Shown here one piece after another: positions 1 through 9,183 of a DNA stretch of 64,000 nt. The position numbers and the translations under genes are program-made. Every line of letters begins with the position of its first letter. The stretch's first letter is position 1. Source of the DNA: Perkinsus marinus ATCC 50983 (lineage: Eukaryota > Perkinsozoa > Perkinsida > Perkinsidae); NCBI RefSeq assembly GCF_000006405.1, contig NW_003206658.1, positions 771,161 to 835,160 of the forward strand, in the 5' to 3' direction. The notes beneath the pieces were generated by a model. That model ran no database searches and had not been told where the DNA came from. It saw only the letters and a list, made by a program, of their open reading frames with translations.

Positions 1-121
1 CTAATGTCCCGCGACCAACCCCTAGTGTTGGAGATGAGGATAGCCAAGTTTGGTTGTTAGAATGGGACATAGTATCAGCGTTCAGATTGATTAGTGTGGA
101 ATCGAGCGAACGCGGATTCCT

Positions 122-655
122 ATGCTTTCTGGACCCTCGGGATCCCAGCAAAGCCTTCAAGCACAATTGCCTGACTTTCGGCCTCGTAACATCCCCGAGC
201 GTTTTCGGGAGGCGAGCCTACGCTGTGTAAAACGCCTATTGGACTGTGCATTGCGAATGGTTGCCCCGGAGATTGTTACTACAATATTTCGAGCGATCGT
301 ATATGTGGATGACTATACGATGGCCACAAGCAAGGCGAGGTTCCGTCTGGTATTCAGCCTGCTCCTGGTGACAGCACCTGGAATACCTATCGAGCTGACG
401 AAAACCCACGCTTTGAGGAGTGATGGAAGGATACTTGGTTATCGGGTGGATATCGGGGAGAATAACGATATCGAACTCAGCGTGCCGGTGACCAAAAGAG
501 ATAAGATAATCGCTGTGTTGCTATCCGATCAGCTATGTATACCGCGAGCAACGCTGGAGACGCTCGTTGGCCGCATAAACTGGTGTACAGCCTGTACAGT
601 ACAGGTTGGATTCCTGAAATACGGCCCAAATTGGATAAGCCCTATGAAGTACTGA
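122..655 (+). pseudogene. Reverse transcriptase fragment (YVDD) of the DIRS-like element
   Basis: The frame reads RAIVYVDDYTMA, the RT catalytic box with its two metal-binding aspartates. It is followed by a region ending LETLVGRINWC, which resembles the palm-thumb and connection segment of DIRS/Ty3-type RTs. Only about 177 residues are open, and the N-terminal finger motifs would lie upstream of the window or in another frame. The enzyme would copy element RNA into DNA. It stops at 653-655 and the coding signal resumes in another frame near 781, so it is a broken remnant. Family assignment rests on the YVDD context plus the downstream recombinase. Confidence 0.7.
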
Positions 656-780
656 TGGTCCTGAGCTAGCGACCGCCTCTTCGGAGCGTCAGAATATCAC
701 CAACCAGGCGCCTCGAGCTACATAAGTCCGCCGAGACCTTCACTCATAGTCACAACAAACGTATTCCATACATTGACTAC

Positions 781-1325
781 AAGGATGAGTATCTATTGGT
801 GACCGATGCCTCTGGATGCGGTCTGGGTAGGGACTTCTTTCCACGATGCGATACTCGGAATCTAAGATAGTTTTCTATAAATATGGAGGAAAACCCCGAG
901 ATTTGGAGGCAGATTTGGTATGAGCGCAGGAATCGGCTCGATGATCAACTTCCTGCCGAGCTGGAACCAGTGAAGTTCATCAGCGGTGATAGTAATTTCC
1001 TCGAACTACTCGCAGTCTATTACGGCTTCGAGTACATCCGGGGCCCGGATTCCGGGCAATATGTGCTCCGCGGGTGACATATCATGCTTATATCAGATGC
1101 TTCTCTGACAACACTTGTACGGTGTCAGTACTAAGAAGCTTCAGGTCGCGCTCTATGAGCCTTGCTTCCGTCGTTCGGAAATTCGGCGACTTCCGTTACC
1201 GACTCAATGCTCATCATATTGCCGGGACCTTGAACAGCATAGCTGATGATATCTCTAGGTTAACTCGTGCTTCGTTGGTATCCACCGGTCAAATGCCGAG
1301 GTCGTGGCGGGAGGTGCCACGTTAA
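781..1325 (+). pseudogene. RNase H domain fragment of the DIRS-like element
   Basis: At 790-830 the frame encodes LLVTDASGCGLG, the first catalytic Asp region of LTR/DIRS-type RNase H. Two further open stretches follow (883-1077 and 1074-1325). The first contains LELLAVYYGFEY, matching the conserved E-x-x-A-x-x-x-G segment. The second contains IRCFSDNTCTVSVLRS and ends HHIAGTLNSIADDISRL, matching the DN...N.ADxLSR tail of these RNases H. The domain is split by at least two frame changes, so it is degenerate. It would degrade the RNA strand of the RNA-DNA hybrid. Confidence 0.65.
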
Positions 1326-1525
1326 GTCCTTAAAAAAGCTGTGGCGTTCACTCCTCTTTAAGTCTGTAAGGCATCACATTTGTCAGGAGTTGCGACTCAC
1401 GACTAACGTGGGTTCATAGTGCTCGGTTTCTCGTTTGCGAACCCGACTGAGTTCCGGTCAATTTGAGTGGGCCCAACTAAAGGGATGCCAGATTTGTCTG
1501 TCATCGTTGGACCGCTACATTCCCC

Positions 1526-2576
1526 ATGTCAGAAAACTCCGCCTTCACGAAGTGGAACGAGATTCAGCCTGCACACGGTTCAGCTGAGGCTACTGCTCAG
1601 AATCTGGAGCTACTAGGGCTCTCGATAAGTGAGGACACAAGAAGAGGCTACGAAAGGGCAACAAGAGAGGTCTATGAAATGGGATTGTCCTCCCCTCTCA
1701 ACGCTGGACCAGCGTCGCTGGTAAAGTTATCCGATACATCAGATGCCTGTTGGATGTAACTGGGCCGAATTCGACCTCGGTACAGAAGCGAATTAAAGCC
1801 CTAAGGACTTTGCAGAAACTGGAAGGCTTTAGCACCATGGAGACCGCGGATGAAATGCTTATCAAGCAAGCCATGCAGGTTGTTTCACGTATAACTTATA
1901 CGGTATAAGGCCCCAGCGGGATGCCAAGCGCGCTGCCATAATGCCCGAGAGTGCATTTGAGTCCCTATTTGACTGTCCTGAGGCCCAGTTCAAGGACAAA
2001 TCAGAGAAAAGCCTTGTACGATCAGCTCTCCTCAGCGGGATATCACCGAGCTTAAGGTCCGGCGAGTTGCTGCGCATAAGAAGCCAGGATACCACTGAGA
2101 TACTACCTGGGGTCCCTGGGACTCATATTAGAATACACCTCGGTATCACCAAAGTCAACAAGATTGAGTACGTGGAGACCTCGTGTAATGCTTCGAAGGA
2201 TGTGTGCGAACAAAGGGGGAAATGGTGCTGCTGCCACACTATGATAAGCCTCTGAGACACGACGGCCAGGCCACTCAGAATCTCCCACAAAAGCTATAAG
2301 AAGTCTACGGCGGAAGTTAAAAGCTTGGCCCAGTTTCTACCGGACTCTATTGGCGAGGTGGACCTTATGCAGTCTCTGAAATTTTCTGGTAATTCCTGCC
2401 GTAGAAGTGGGACAGTATATCACTTGCGTGCCGATGCACCAAGGCCAATTATCAAAGGAATATCGCGGTGGCGCCAAGACGCGATGATCGATACACATGG
2501 GGACGAGGAGGTCAAAAAGCTCGCCAGGCACGAAGCAGCTATAGTGAGAGAATACGTACACCGCCCTCTGGGCTAG
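1526..2576 (+). pseudogene. Tyrosine recombinase fragments of the DIRS-like element
   Basis: The first stretch (1526-1759) resembles a phage-integrase-type core-binding domain (ISEDTRRGYERA). The 1941-2255 frame contains SPSLRSGELLRI, like recombinase box I with its catalytic Arg. The 2325-2576 frame contains NSCRRSGTVYHLRADAP followed by ISRWRQD and REYVHRPL. That matches the H-x-x-R box II, with the first His replaced by Asn, and a late Tyr. The protein would insert circular element DNA by site-specific recombination. It lies in at least three frames and has lost a catalytic residue, so it is judged inactive. Confidence 0.65.
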
Positions 2577-2600
2577 GTCACCTAGCCTAGGTGGATAGGA

Positions 2601-3526
2601 GGTGAACTTCATATAAGTCCGTGCCTCACGAACTCATGAGTAATTGTGATCGAGGCCCGCTGCCCGCATAGTCTGAGGATGGTCGGATAAGGTGTTTCTG
2701 GGATCACTAGGATTTGTGTTTAAGAGTGATTAGTAACAAGGCCACACCTGTGTTTCATGGGTTGGGGACCCGAGAACGGCGGAAGGGATCAGATCACTGA
2801 CATAAAACCCAGGCGTGAACTTGCTAGCACCCTTAATTAACCCGTTGGGCATTCAAGTATGGAGCTTCGAACATGCACGCAGGAGAGGTTTGGCAACATG
2901 AGGCGGGGGCATTCACCCGGGATCTGCACGGTGGCTGATTGGTATAGCCGTGTTTTATCCCGGGCACTGAATGCGTCACGGACGTGGACTGCTTCCCACA
3001 TGGGTTTGTGAGATCCACCCTCGTCCGTGACATATTGCCAAAACTCCCATCACAGAACCTCCATCAACTGCGAACGGCATGAGGTGAGTGAAGGTCTCCC
3101 AAGAGAGCAAGTTCACGGATAGCCGAAAGACAGATGACGGAATTTCAAGAGAAAAGCAAGACGTCAAGTCGTTGCTAAAGCAGTGATCCAGTCTGATCAC
3201 CTTCGGACCACACACCCAAGAACAGAGAAAGTTCCCCCAGAGTGCTTGAGAATTCCTGTTGGAAACCCTCAAGCACTCATAGTTAGGCGTCAGACGAGCT
3301 ATCTTGGGTGTGACGGTGTTTATATTTTTTTTTCTATCTGAGATGGGGGGCATTCACCCGGGATCTGCACGGTGGCTGATTGGTATAGCCGTGTTTTATC
3401 CCGGGCACTGAATGCGTCACGGACGTGGACTGCTTCCCACATGGGTTTGTGAGATCCACCCTCGTCCGTGACATATTGCCAAAACTCCCATCACAGAACC
3501 TCCATCAACTGCGAACGGCATGACGT
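2601..3526. other. Repeat-bearing spacer between retroelement and tRNA array
   Basis: No convincing gene. Open frames in 2833-3353 are produced by the duplicated 183-bp segment. The 258 bp between the two repeat copies shows no recognisable product. Confidence 0.5.
2905..3087 (+). repeat. 183-bp direct repeat, copy 1
   Basis: This segment reappears 441 bp downstream at 3346-3528 with essentially no change until a single G/C difference near its end (3083 versus 3524). It begins with a G run followed by CATTCACCCGGGATC and ends near GCGAACGGCATGA. The near identity implies recent duplication. Confidence 0.85.
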
Positions 3527-3528
3527 GA
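3346..3528 (+). repeat. 183-bp direct repeat, copy 2, abutting the tRNA array
   Basis: Second copy of the segment at 2905-3087, offset exactly 441 bp. Its right end runs directly into the first 171-bp tRNA unit, so the duplication boundary and the array boundary coincide. Confidence 0.85.
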
Positions 3529-3590
3529 ACGATCATTCACTGCAGTAAGTTATGTTAACATATCCCTATCAGGTAATTTGATACAACATC

Positions 3591-3661
3591 TGCGCTCGCC
3601 GGGAATCGAACCCGGGACACAAGCATGGGAAGCTTGTATGATACCGTTACACTACGAGCGC
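3591..3661 (-). tRNA. tRNA-Gly(CCC), array copy 1
   Basis: The 71-nt cloverleaf has acceptor arms GCGCTCG/CGAGCGC, anticodon stem CAAGC/GCTTG around the loop TTCCCAT (anticodon CCC), and T arm CCGGG/CCCGG with TTCGATT. The discriminator is A. It decodes GGG. Confidence 0.88.
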
Positions 3662-3761
3662 TCGTAGTATACGTGTTGATTGAACCATCCCATGATGGAA
3701 CGATCATTCACTGCAGTAAGTTATGTTCACACATACCTATCAGGTAATTTGATACAACATC

Positions 3762-3832
3762 TGCGCTCGCCGGGAGTCGAACCTGGGACACAAGCATGGG
3801 AAGCTTGTATGATACCGTTACACTACGAGCGC
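3762..3832 (-). tRNA. tRNA-Gly(CCC), array copy 2
   Basis: Same 71-nt cloverleaf as copy 1. One T-stem base is changed (CCAGG against CCCGG), giving a single A-C mismatch. Anticodon loop TTCCCAT is intact. Confidence 0.83.
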
Positions 3833-3932
3833 TCGTAGTATATGTGTTGATTGAACCATCCCATGATTGAACGATCATTCACTGCAGTAAGTTATGTTCA
3901 CACATAGCTATCAGGTAATTTGATACAACATC

Positions 3933-4003
3933 TGCGCTCGCCGGGAGTCGAACCCGGGACACAAGCATGGGAAGCTTGTATGATACCGTTACACTACGAA
4001 CGC
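3933..4003 (-). tRNA. tRNA-Gly(CCC), array copy 3
   Basis: Acceptor is GCGTTCG/CGAGCGC, with a G-U wobble replacing the C-G pair at position 4-69. All other arms match the consensus and the anticodon is CCC. Confidence 0.85.
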
Positions 4004-4103
4004 TCATAGTATATGGATTGATTGAACCATCCCATGATGGAACGATCATTCACTGCAGTAAGTGATGTTCACACATAGCTATCAGATAATCTGATACAAC
4101 ATC

Positions 4104-4174
4104 AGCGTTCGCCAGGAGTCGAACCCGGCACACAAGCATGGGAAGCTTGTATGATACCGTTACACTACGAGCGC
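4104..4174 (-). tRNA. tRNA-Gly(CCC)-like, array copy 4, diverged
   Basis: Acceptor is GCGCTCG/CGAACGC with a C-A mismatch at 4-69. The discriminator is T instead of A, and the T stem contains a G-U pair. The anticodon loop is intact. Function is doubtful. Confidence 0.65.
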
Positions 4175-4274
4175 TCGAAGTATATGTGTTGATTGAACCA
4201 TCCCATGATGGAACGATCATTCACTGCAGTAAGTTATGTTCACACATACCTATCAGGTAATTTGATACAACATC

Positions 4275-4345
4275 TGCGCTCGCCGGGAGTCGAACTCGGG
4301 ACACAAGCATGGGAAGCTTATATGATACCGTTACACTACGAGCGC
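4275..4345 (-). tRNA. tRNA-Gly(CCC), array copy 5
   Basis: Consensus acceptor; one T-stem mismatch (CCGAG against CCCGG); the anticodon stem starts with a U-G wobble (TAAGC/GCTTG). Anticodon CCC. Confidence 0.8.
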
Positions 4346-4445
4346 TCATAGTATGTATGTTGGTTGAGCCATCCCATGATGGAACGATCATTCACTGCAG
4401 TAAGTTATGTTCACACATCCCTATCAGGTAATTTGATACAACATC

Positions 4446-4516
4446 TGCGCTCGCCGGGAGTCGAACCCGGGGCACAAGCATGGGAAGCTTGTATGATACC
4501 GTTACACTACGAGCGC
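4446..4516 (-). tRNA. tRNA-Gly(CCC), array copy 6
   Basis: Consensus acceptor, anticodon and T arms. The only change noted is one base in the variable region. Anticodon CCC. Confidence 0.86.
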
Positions 4517-4616
4517 TCATAGTATATGGATTGATTGAACCATCCCATGATGGAACGATCATTCACTGCAGTAAGTTATGTTCACACATAGCTATCAGAT
4601 AATTTGATACAACATC

Positions 4617-4687
4617 TGCGTTCGCCAGGAGTCGAACCCGGCACACAAGCATGGGAAGCTTATACGATACCGTTACACTACGAACGC
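4617..4687 (-). tRNA. tRNA-Gly(CCC), array copy 7, compensated acceptor
   Basis: Acceptor GCGTTCG/CGAACGC is fully paired: both sides of pair 4-69 changed relative to consensus (C-G to U-A). The anticodon stem has one wobble. Anticodon CCC. Confidence 0.83.
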
Positions 4688-4787
4688 TCATAGTATGTAT
4701 GTTGGTTGAGCCATCCCATGATGGAACGATCATTCACTGCAGTAAGTTATGTTCACACATAGCTATCAGGTAACTTGATATAACATC

Positions 4788-4854
4788 TGCGCTCGCCGGA
4801 AGCCGAACCCGGAACACAAGCATGGGAAGCTTGTATGATACCGTTACACTACGG
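4788..4854 (-). pseudogene. tRNA-Gly(CCC), array copy 8, truncated 5' end
   Basis: The T arm, anticodon arm and D region are present. The 5' acceptor strand is replaced by unrelated sequence (GCTTGCGGG on the plus strand), so no acceptor helix can form. This is the broken boundary of the array. Confidence 0.8.
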
Positions 4855-5388
4855 CTTGCGGGCTTGCGGGAAATATATGGGAAAGAAAGGGGGAAAATGG
4901 GGGGAAGGGGGAAAAGGGAGAGCAGCTCCCAAATTTCCTCTCTTTTTCTCGCATTTCTTTCCTAGTAAGCCTGTTGCAGCACGAAGCTCGTGCCACGAAC
5001 CGGATTTTCGCTCGAAATGAAAATCGCGATGTATAAGATTTTCAGATTGAAATTTTGATTCTCCCAGATTTTCGCTCGACTTCGATGACATGCTCGGCAT
5101 TTTCGGCACCAACTCTCTGCCGCTTGTAGGTCTGCCTTCTGTAACAGAAGTTCTGTTGGAGTTCTTCCGGTCCCGCTTCTGGAGGCCAGAAGCCCAGAAT
5201 CTGGGCACGACAGGCCTGCTTCATTTCGCGCAGCTGTTAGCGGGAGTGAGCACAATGAACACTTCCGAGCCTTCTCACTTGTATCCTCCACGGTCGGTAG
5301 ATCTCGCCACAGCTGCAGCCTTCAAGGCTTCCAATCCCTCGTTTGGATGCTTGGCGGGTTTCATTGGACACTTCCCACACTTCGTTCC
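4855..5388. other. Purine/pyrimidine-rich spacer, no clear gene
   Basis: Starts with GGGAAA-rich tracts (4865-4920). Overlapping frames exist on both strands at 5040-5460. The minus-strand frame contains KCSLCSLPLTAAR and TKCGKCP, which could be remnants of a Cys-rich protein, but I cannot support a gene. Confidence 0.35.
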
Positions 5389-5441
5389 ATCTTCGACATG
5401 ATCATTGTACAATGACTTGGTACAATGATCATGTCGAAGAT
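5389..5441. repeat. Perfect inverted repeat, 22-bp arms, 9-base loop
   Basis: Bases 5389-5410 and 5420-5441 are exact reverse complements (arm starts ATCTTCGACATGATC) around the loop AATGACTTG. As RNA this would be a very stable hairpin. The flanks are not symmetrical. Confidence 0.9.
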
Positions 5442-5759
5442 ACAATTTGTATCCAAGCATGCGGCATTTGCCACACCAATCACAGATGTTAGAAGCTCCC
5501 GTTCCAGGCTCAGAGGAATTTGGCTTGCCAACAGCTCGCAGAGCTTGGTATTGGTTTGGAGGGTAACAAGGTCTTGGATTTTTTAGAGAATCTTCCGGTG
5601 GGGATTGCCCGATACGTTAACCTGCAATATAAGGAGGTTATTGAGGCTTCTCAATATTGTGGACCTTCACGGTCGACATTGATAAGATGATTGAGGTGGT
5701 AGAACTTTATTGTGAGCATACGTAAAGTGACAGGGAGAGTGTTGACTCAGGATTACAGG

Positions 5760-6020
5760 TTGCTGCTGTTGCTATCATTGGGTCAAAAGGTCGACCATTG
5801 TGTCGTTTTCACCGGAATGGTCGTTCTAAATTAGGTGATAAGTGTCGATATCGACATGGCGACACTAATGATAGAAGTTCTTCAAAGGATAGACCTAACT
5901 GGCGGAAGAATAACTGGGGCGACGGACTATCAGGGCGCGCGCGTGTGAGAGCACAAAATCACCGATCTGTCTATTGCCATATGCATGAGCGAGACGCACA
6001 AGAAATTTTCATATATTAAT
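5760..6020 (+). pseudogene. Degenerate gag-like fragment with a damaged CCCH finger
   Basis: The plus-strand frame reads PLCRFHRNGRSKLGDKCRYRHG. That is a CCCH-type zinc finger spacing (C-x7-C-x5-C-x3-H) in which the second Cys has become Ser. A basic, Arg/Asn-rich stretch follows. The frame is stopped upstream (near 5721) and at 6017-6019. A related intact finger occurs at about 23.2 kb (CQNYQAGRCVLGERCRYQH), so this may be a mobile-element nucleocapsid-type protein. The gag assignment is an inference from this recurrence and from the neighbouring retroelement. Confidence 0.4.
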
Positions 6021-6378
6021 TGAGCCTCGATGCGGATGATCCTATCCGACCAGGTGATTCCTTCTCCCTGCTACCAGAATTAACGCACGTTGCCACATCT
6101 TCAATTAGCTGTCTTTGTTATCGATGGTGTCGTAAGCCGCCGTTTCCGGAAAGGTCACCAGTCTCCGAGTCATTCGTAAGCGTTAATAATAGCAGGGCAG
6201 ACTAAAATGAGAAGCTGATAATGGAGTAACGTCCCGAAACCGCGGCTTCGAGTAAGAGGGGAGAACAGCGTCGCAACCCAGTTAAACGAGTGGTGCACTA
6301 CCGTCAGTGCGAGCCACTCGATTAATGCCGAGGCTGAATGTACCCTCGGATCTGAAGGATAGGAGCATCACAATTAGA

Positions 6379-6407
6379 ATTCAGAGAGTCTGTTAGACTC
6401 TCTGAAT
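6379..6407. repeat. Short perfect hairpin, 13-bp arms
   Basis: ATTCAGAGAGTCT and AGACTCTCTGAAT flank a 3-base loop. It lies about 150 bp upstream of the dynein-tail-like ORF. Role unknown. Confidence 0.8.
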
Positions 6408-6554
6408 CAGTTTTCACGTATTTCGTCCTAATGATAGTTTCACCTCCGAATTCTCTTGGAGTTCATCGTCAATTTGAACAATAGTGAAGCTCGTAGTTGT
6501 CTGATCCTTTTAATATGACGTACGGTTCGTCCTCCAAGACTCGATCTTCAACAG

Positions 6555-8673
6555 ATGAGGAGGAAAAGTAGAGTCGGCTCATTCGTAAGGATATCTTCCT
6601 CATTTGCGTCTTATTAGATTCCACTCGCTCGCACCAGCCCGGCGATCCAGAGCATATCCCCTTGAGCTATACGATCATCTTGATGCGCACGAAACTCGAA
6701 CGCCTGAAGAATGGTTAAAGTGGTGTGCCGATTTCGAGGCTGGAGGACTGCCTTCAGCAGACGTCCTCCACTTACGCGATGGTCATACCATTTTTTTACC
6801 GTGTAGCGTGCGTAGCTACGACGCGAGAAACAAGAGGTTTCTGGTCATAGTACCAAGCGAAGGGTCTATGCTTAAGCGAGTATCGAGATTACGTCTCCGA
6901 TTTCGTTGTGAAGATCCGGCCGACTTCAGCGTTCGGACCCATTGGGCTCGTCAATGTCGTAACAACGCCTTCCTACAGATGGAAATGGATCATCGACTCC
7001 GAGTGAAATGCCGTGAGCTCGGTATTAGCATGCCAACCTCCATAAAGCAGCACTTCAACGAGGCGGTCTCGCGGTCATTGAAGTATCTTTCGGATAAGTC
7101 GTCAATAGAGAGTTTAGAGGAAGTCCTCGGAGACGAAGTAAAACAACTCATACAGGAAGTGGAAGTTGAGTATAATAAGGCTCTCACAAAATGCGCGATG
7201 GGTTTTCGTCAGTCGGAGTTCCTCACGAGTCAGCGGACGATTGAATTGGTGCAAGAGGCGAGGAAATCGCTTGTGCCTCCCATCGCTGCTCGCTCTCGTC
7301 GGTTGATTCGTCGAACAAGATTTTCAATTCCTCTACTGCGGGCATTCAATTCATGTTCGAAAGCCTTGGGGGAAGTGATGAGCCTTTGTCCTCTGGTCAT
7401 TGACTGGTCTCGGTATGACTATAGTAGTGATCCGACCAGACTAATCACCACTGGAAAGGATTACTTCAAAATTAGTCATGAAGAGGAATACCTCTCAGAG
7501 GATGACATCAGCCTCACCGAGCTGCCGCTTTCTGTCTCAACCTTGACTTTTTCTCGATTCGTCAAGCAGATGAGCGTCCATCAAGAGAGAGTGTCTGAAA
7601 TTGTTAACCGACATTGGAGGGAATTTGTCATTCGCAATTTTCTCGACAATCTAGTCGGCACGTTTGATTTTTTACGAGAAGATAGGACAATTCACTTGCA
7701 ATCTCAACAGCACAGTGTGTGCCACATGTTTGACGTCATGATCGGCCATGAGCTCTCAAGATGGGCGGAGAACTCCCTTGAAGAGTGGGTTGAAGCAGTA
7801 GAAGAAGCGAGGCTCCTTCCGGAGTTACAAATCGAAATAGACCTTTCCGCTGCTGGACAAGTAGTTCTGTCTCCAAATCAGAGCGAGATCCTTGAGACTT
7901 TCGATTCTTTCATTGAGGGCGTCGAATCGTTGGCATCGACCTTCAGCAGTATTGAACCAGAACTCTTCCCTCAACCGGAGATACCGGAAGAGCATTTGTT
8001 TGCTCTCGACTCGGAGTTGGTGATGAGTTCTAAGGAGCGTTTGAGACGCGTCTTACTCGAGGATCTTCAAGAAGCTCTGAAGGTTGTCGATGCATACAGT
8101 GCTTACGAGGAGTTGATTGCTGAACTCACCCCACCGGAAAGTGCGGAGGAGGTTGACCTCAATATTGTTCGTGACTTTCTAAGTCAGTGTGCTCAACGCT
8201 TAGAAGAAGTTGGTCGAGTTTGTCCTGGAGGTATTCAGACGAGGCTCTTTTTCGTCGACACCAGTATCGCAACGAGGAAGCTGTCCGCGATGATTAGTCA
8301 AGCGAGCACCGACTGCCTTCTTGCGATGTCACAAGAACTACAGAGGAATACCGAGGATATAAGGGATGCTTACAGGTCGCTCGATAAACATTTCAATACT
8401 CCAGAAAATGATTACGAAGCTGAGCGACTCCTCCGCATGGTTGAGAACATCGACAAGCAAACCTTGGACCCGCTTGAGGCGAGAATTTCACAACTAGTTG
8501 AAGTTCTCGATTTCTTGGATACCTCTATGTTCCTGATCTCCCTTGATCTCCGAGTAGAAATATATGACCTCCGCACTAAAGCTCCCGATGTCCGAACTGA
8601 TTTTCGCCTTTTGTGTGAAGAATTGAAATTGATTTTTGAGCCTCCTGCTGAAGATGAGGAGTCTGATGAATGA
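6555..8673 (+). CDS. Dynein heavy chain tail-like protein without motor domain
   Basis: A frame open from 6589 to the stop at 8671-8673 encodes about 690 residues ending in an acidic tail. Early residues resemble a segment of axonemal dynein heavy chain N-termini: FLPCSVRSYDARNKRFLV followed by LKRVSRLRLRFRCEDPADF. Later SRFVKQMSVHQERVSEIV and HELSRWAENSLEEWVEAV resemble the tail helices. No AAA+ motor or P-loop follows within the window. There is no in-frame ATG until 6868. A possible model is a tiny exon at 6555-6567 (MRRK) spliced over a 70-nt GT-AG intron to 6638, which keeps frame. It could be a stand-alone adaptor, a truncated dynein or a diverged coiled protein. The coding signal is strong; the family assignment is from memory of motif style. 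Confidence 0.5.
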
Positions 8674-9183
8674 AGCATGATGTGCTGTCCAAATAGTATG
8701 TGTGTGTTGAGTGACAAGTAGAGGAATGATAAGAACTCTCCCGATTACTCCACGGGTGTTGATAATCAACAGTGCCAGTTGACAAACACTTCTCCACGCG
8801 ACCATTGAATGTAACTAGACTGCAATAACTCTACAATAATTGATTTGTTGATGAATCACATTCTGCCTGGATATCAATGTAGCTAGCACGCAAGTATTAT
8901 CATCTATCATTCTGGTCTCTGAAACCTTCATTCTCAGCAGTCATGCTGGGCTCGCGATTCTGTGAAGGTGTCATACATATGCGGTGTCCAACACGATGGA
9001 TGAACTTGGACCTCCTTCTCTGAGCGATGAGTTTGGCCACTCCGATGTGAAGTCCTACCTTCGTCAATGTACCCCTTCAAGTGAACTATCAACTCGATCG
9101 CTACCAGTTTGAACAACAGTAGGGATAATCATGCTTAACCTCATATATACAATAATTGCAAATAAGCGAGTAGTACTAGTGAG
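8674..9183. other. Intergenic stretch
   Basis: Short overlapping frames only, and no motif or repeat that I can support. Confidence 0.5.

Larger units (their letters stand above)
1..2600 (+). mobile_element. Decayed DIRS-like (tyrosine recombinase) retrotransposon
   Basis: Three retroelement activities occur in order on one strand: a reverse transcriptase with a YVDD box, an RNase H with a VTDASG box, and a tyrosine recombinase. RT, RNase H, then a tyrosine recombinase in place of an integrase or endonuclease is the hallmark of the DIRS/Ngaro/PAT order. The reading frame is broken several times, so the copy looks inactive. The left end lies outside the window. I could not identify split direct repeats or terminal repeats, though a 183-bp direct repeat lies just beyond at 2905-3528. 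Confidence 0.75.
3527..4854 (-). repeat. Tandem array of eight 171-bp units, each with one tRNA-Gly(CCC)
   Basis: The tRNA 3' ends fall at 3591, 3762, 3933, 4104, 4275, 4446, 4617 and 4788, exactly 171 bp apart. The ~100-bp spacers are also conserved (GATCATTCACTGCAGTAAG, then TATCAGGTAATTTGATACAACATC). The last unit (highest coordinates) is cut inside the 5' acceptor stem. I find no run of four T on the transcribed strand in any unit, so no unit carries a usual RNA polymerase III terminator. A solitary copy at 23719-23789 does have one. Confidence 0.92.

Noticed and set aside
3527-4854. Reading the 171-bp units as a CRISPR array
   Set aside because: The repeated part is a complete tRNA cloverleaf, the spacers are conserved rather than unique, and the genome is eukaryotic.
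4849-5460. Possible zinc-ribbon gene on the minus strand (KCSLCSLPL, TKCGKCP)
   Set aside because: Short overlapping frames in several phases, interrupted by the long inverted repeat; no consistent exon model.
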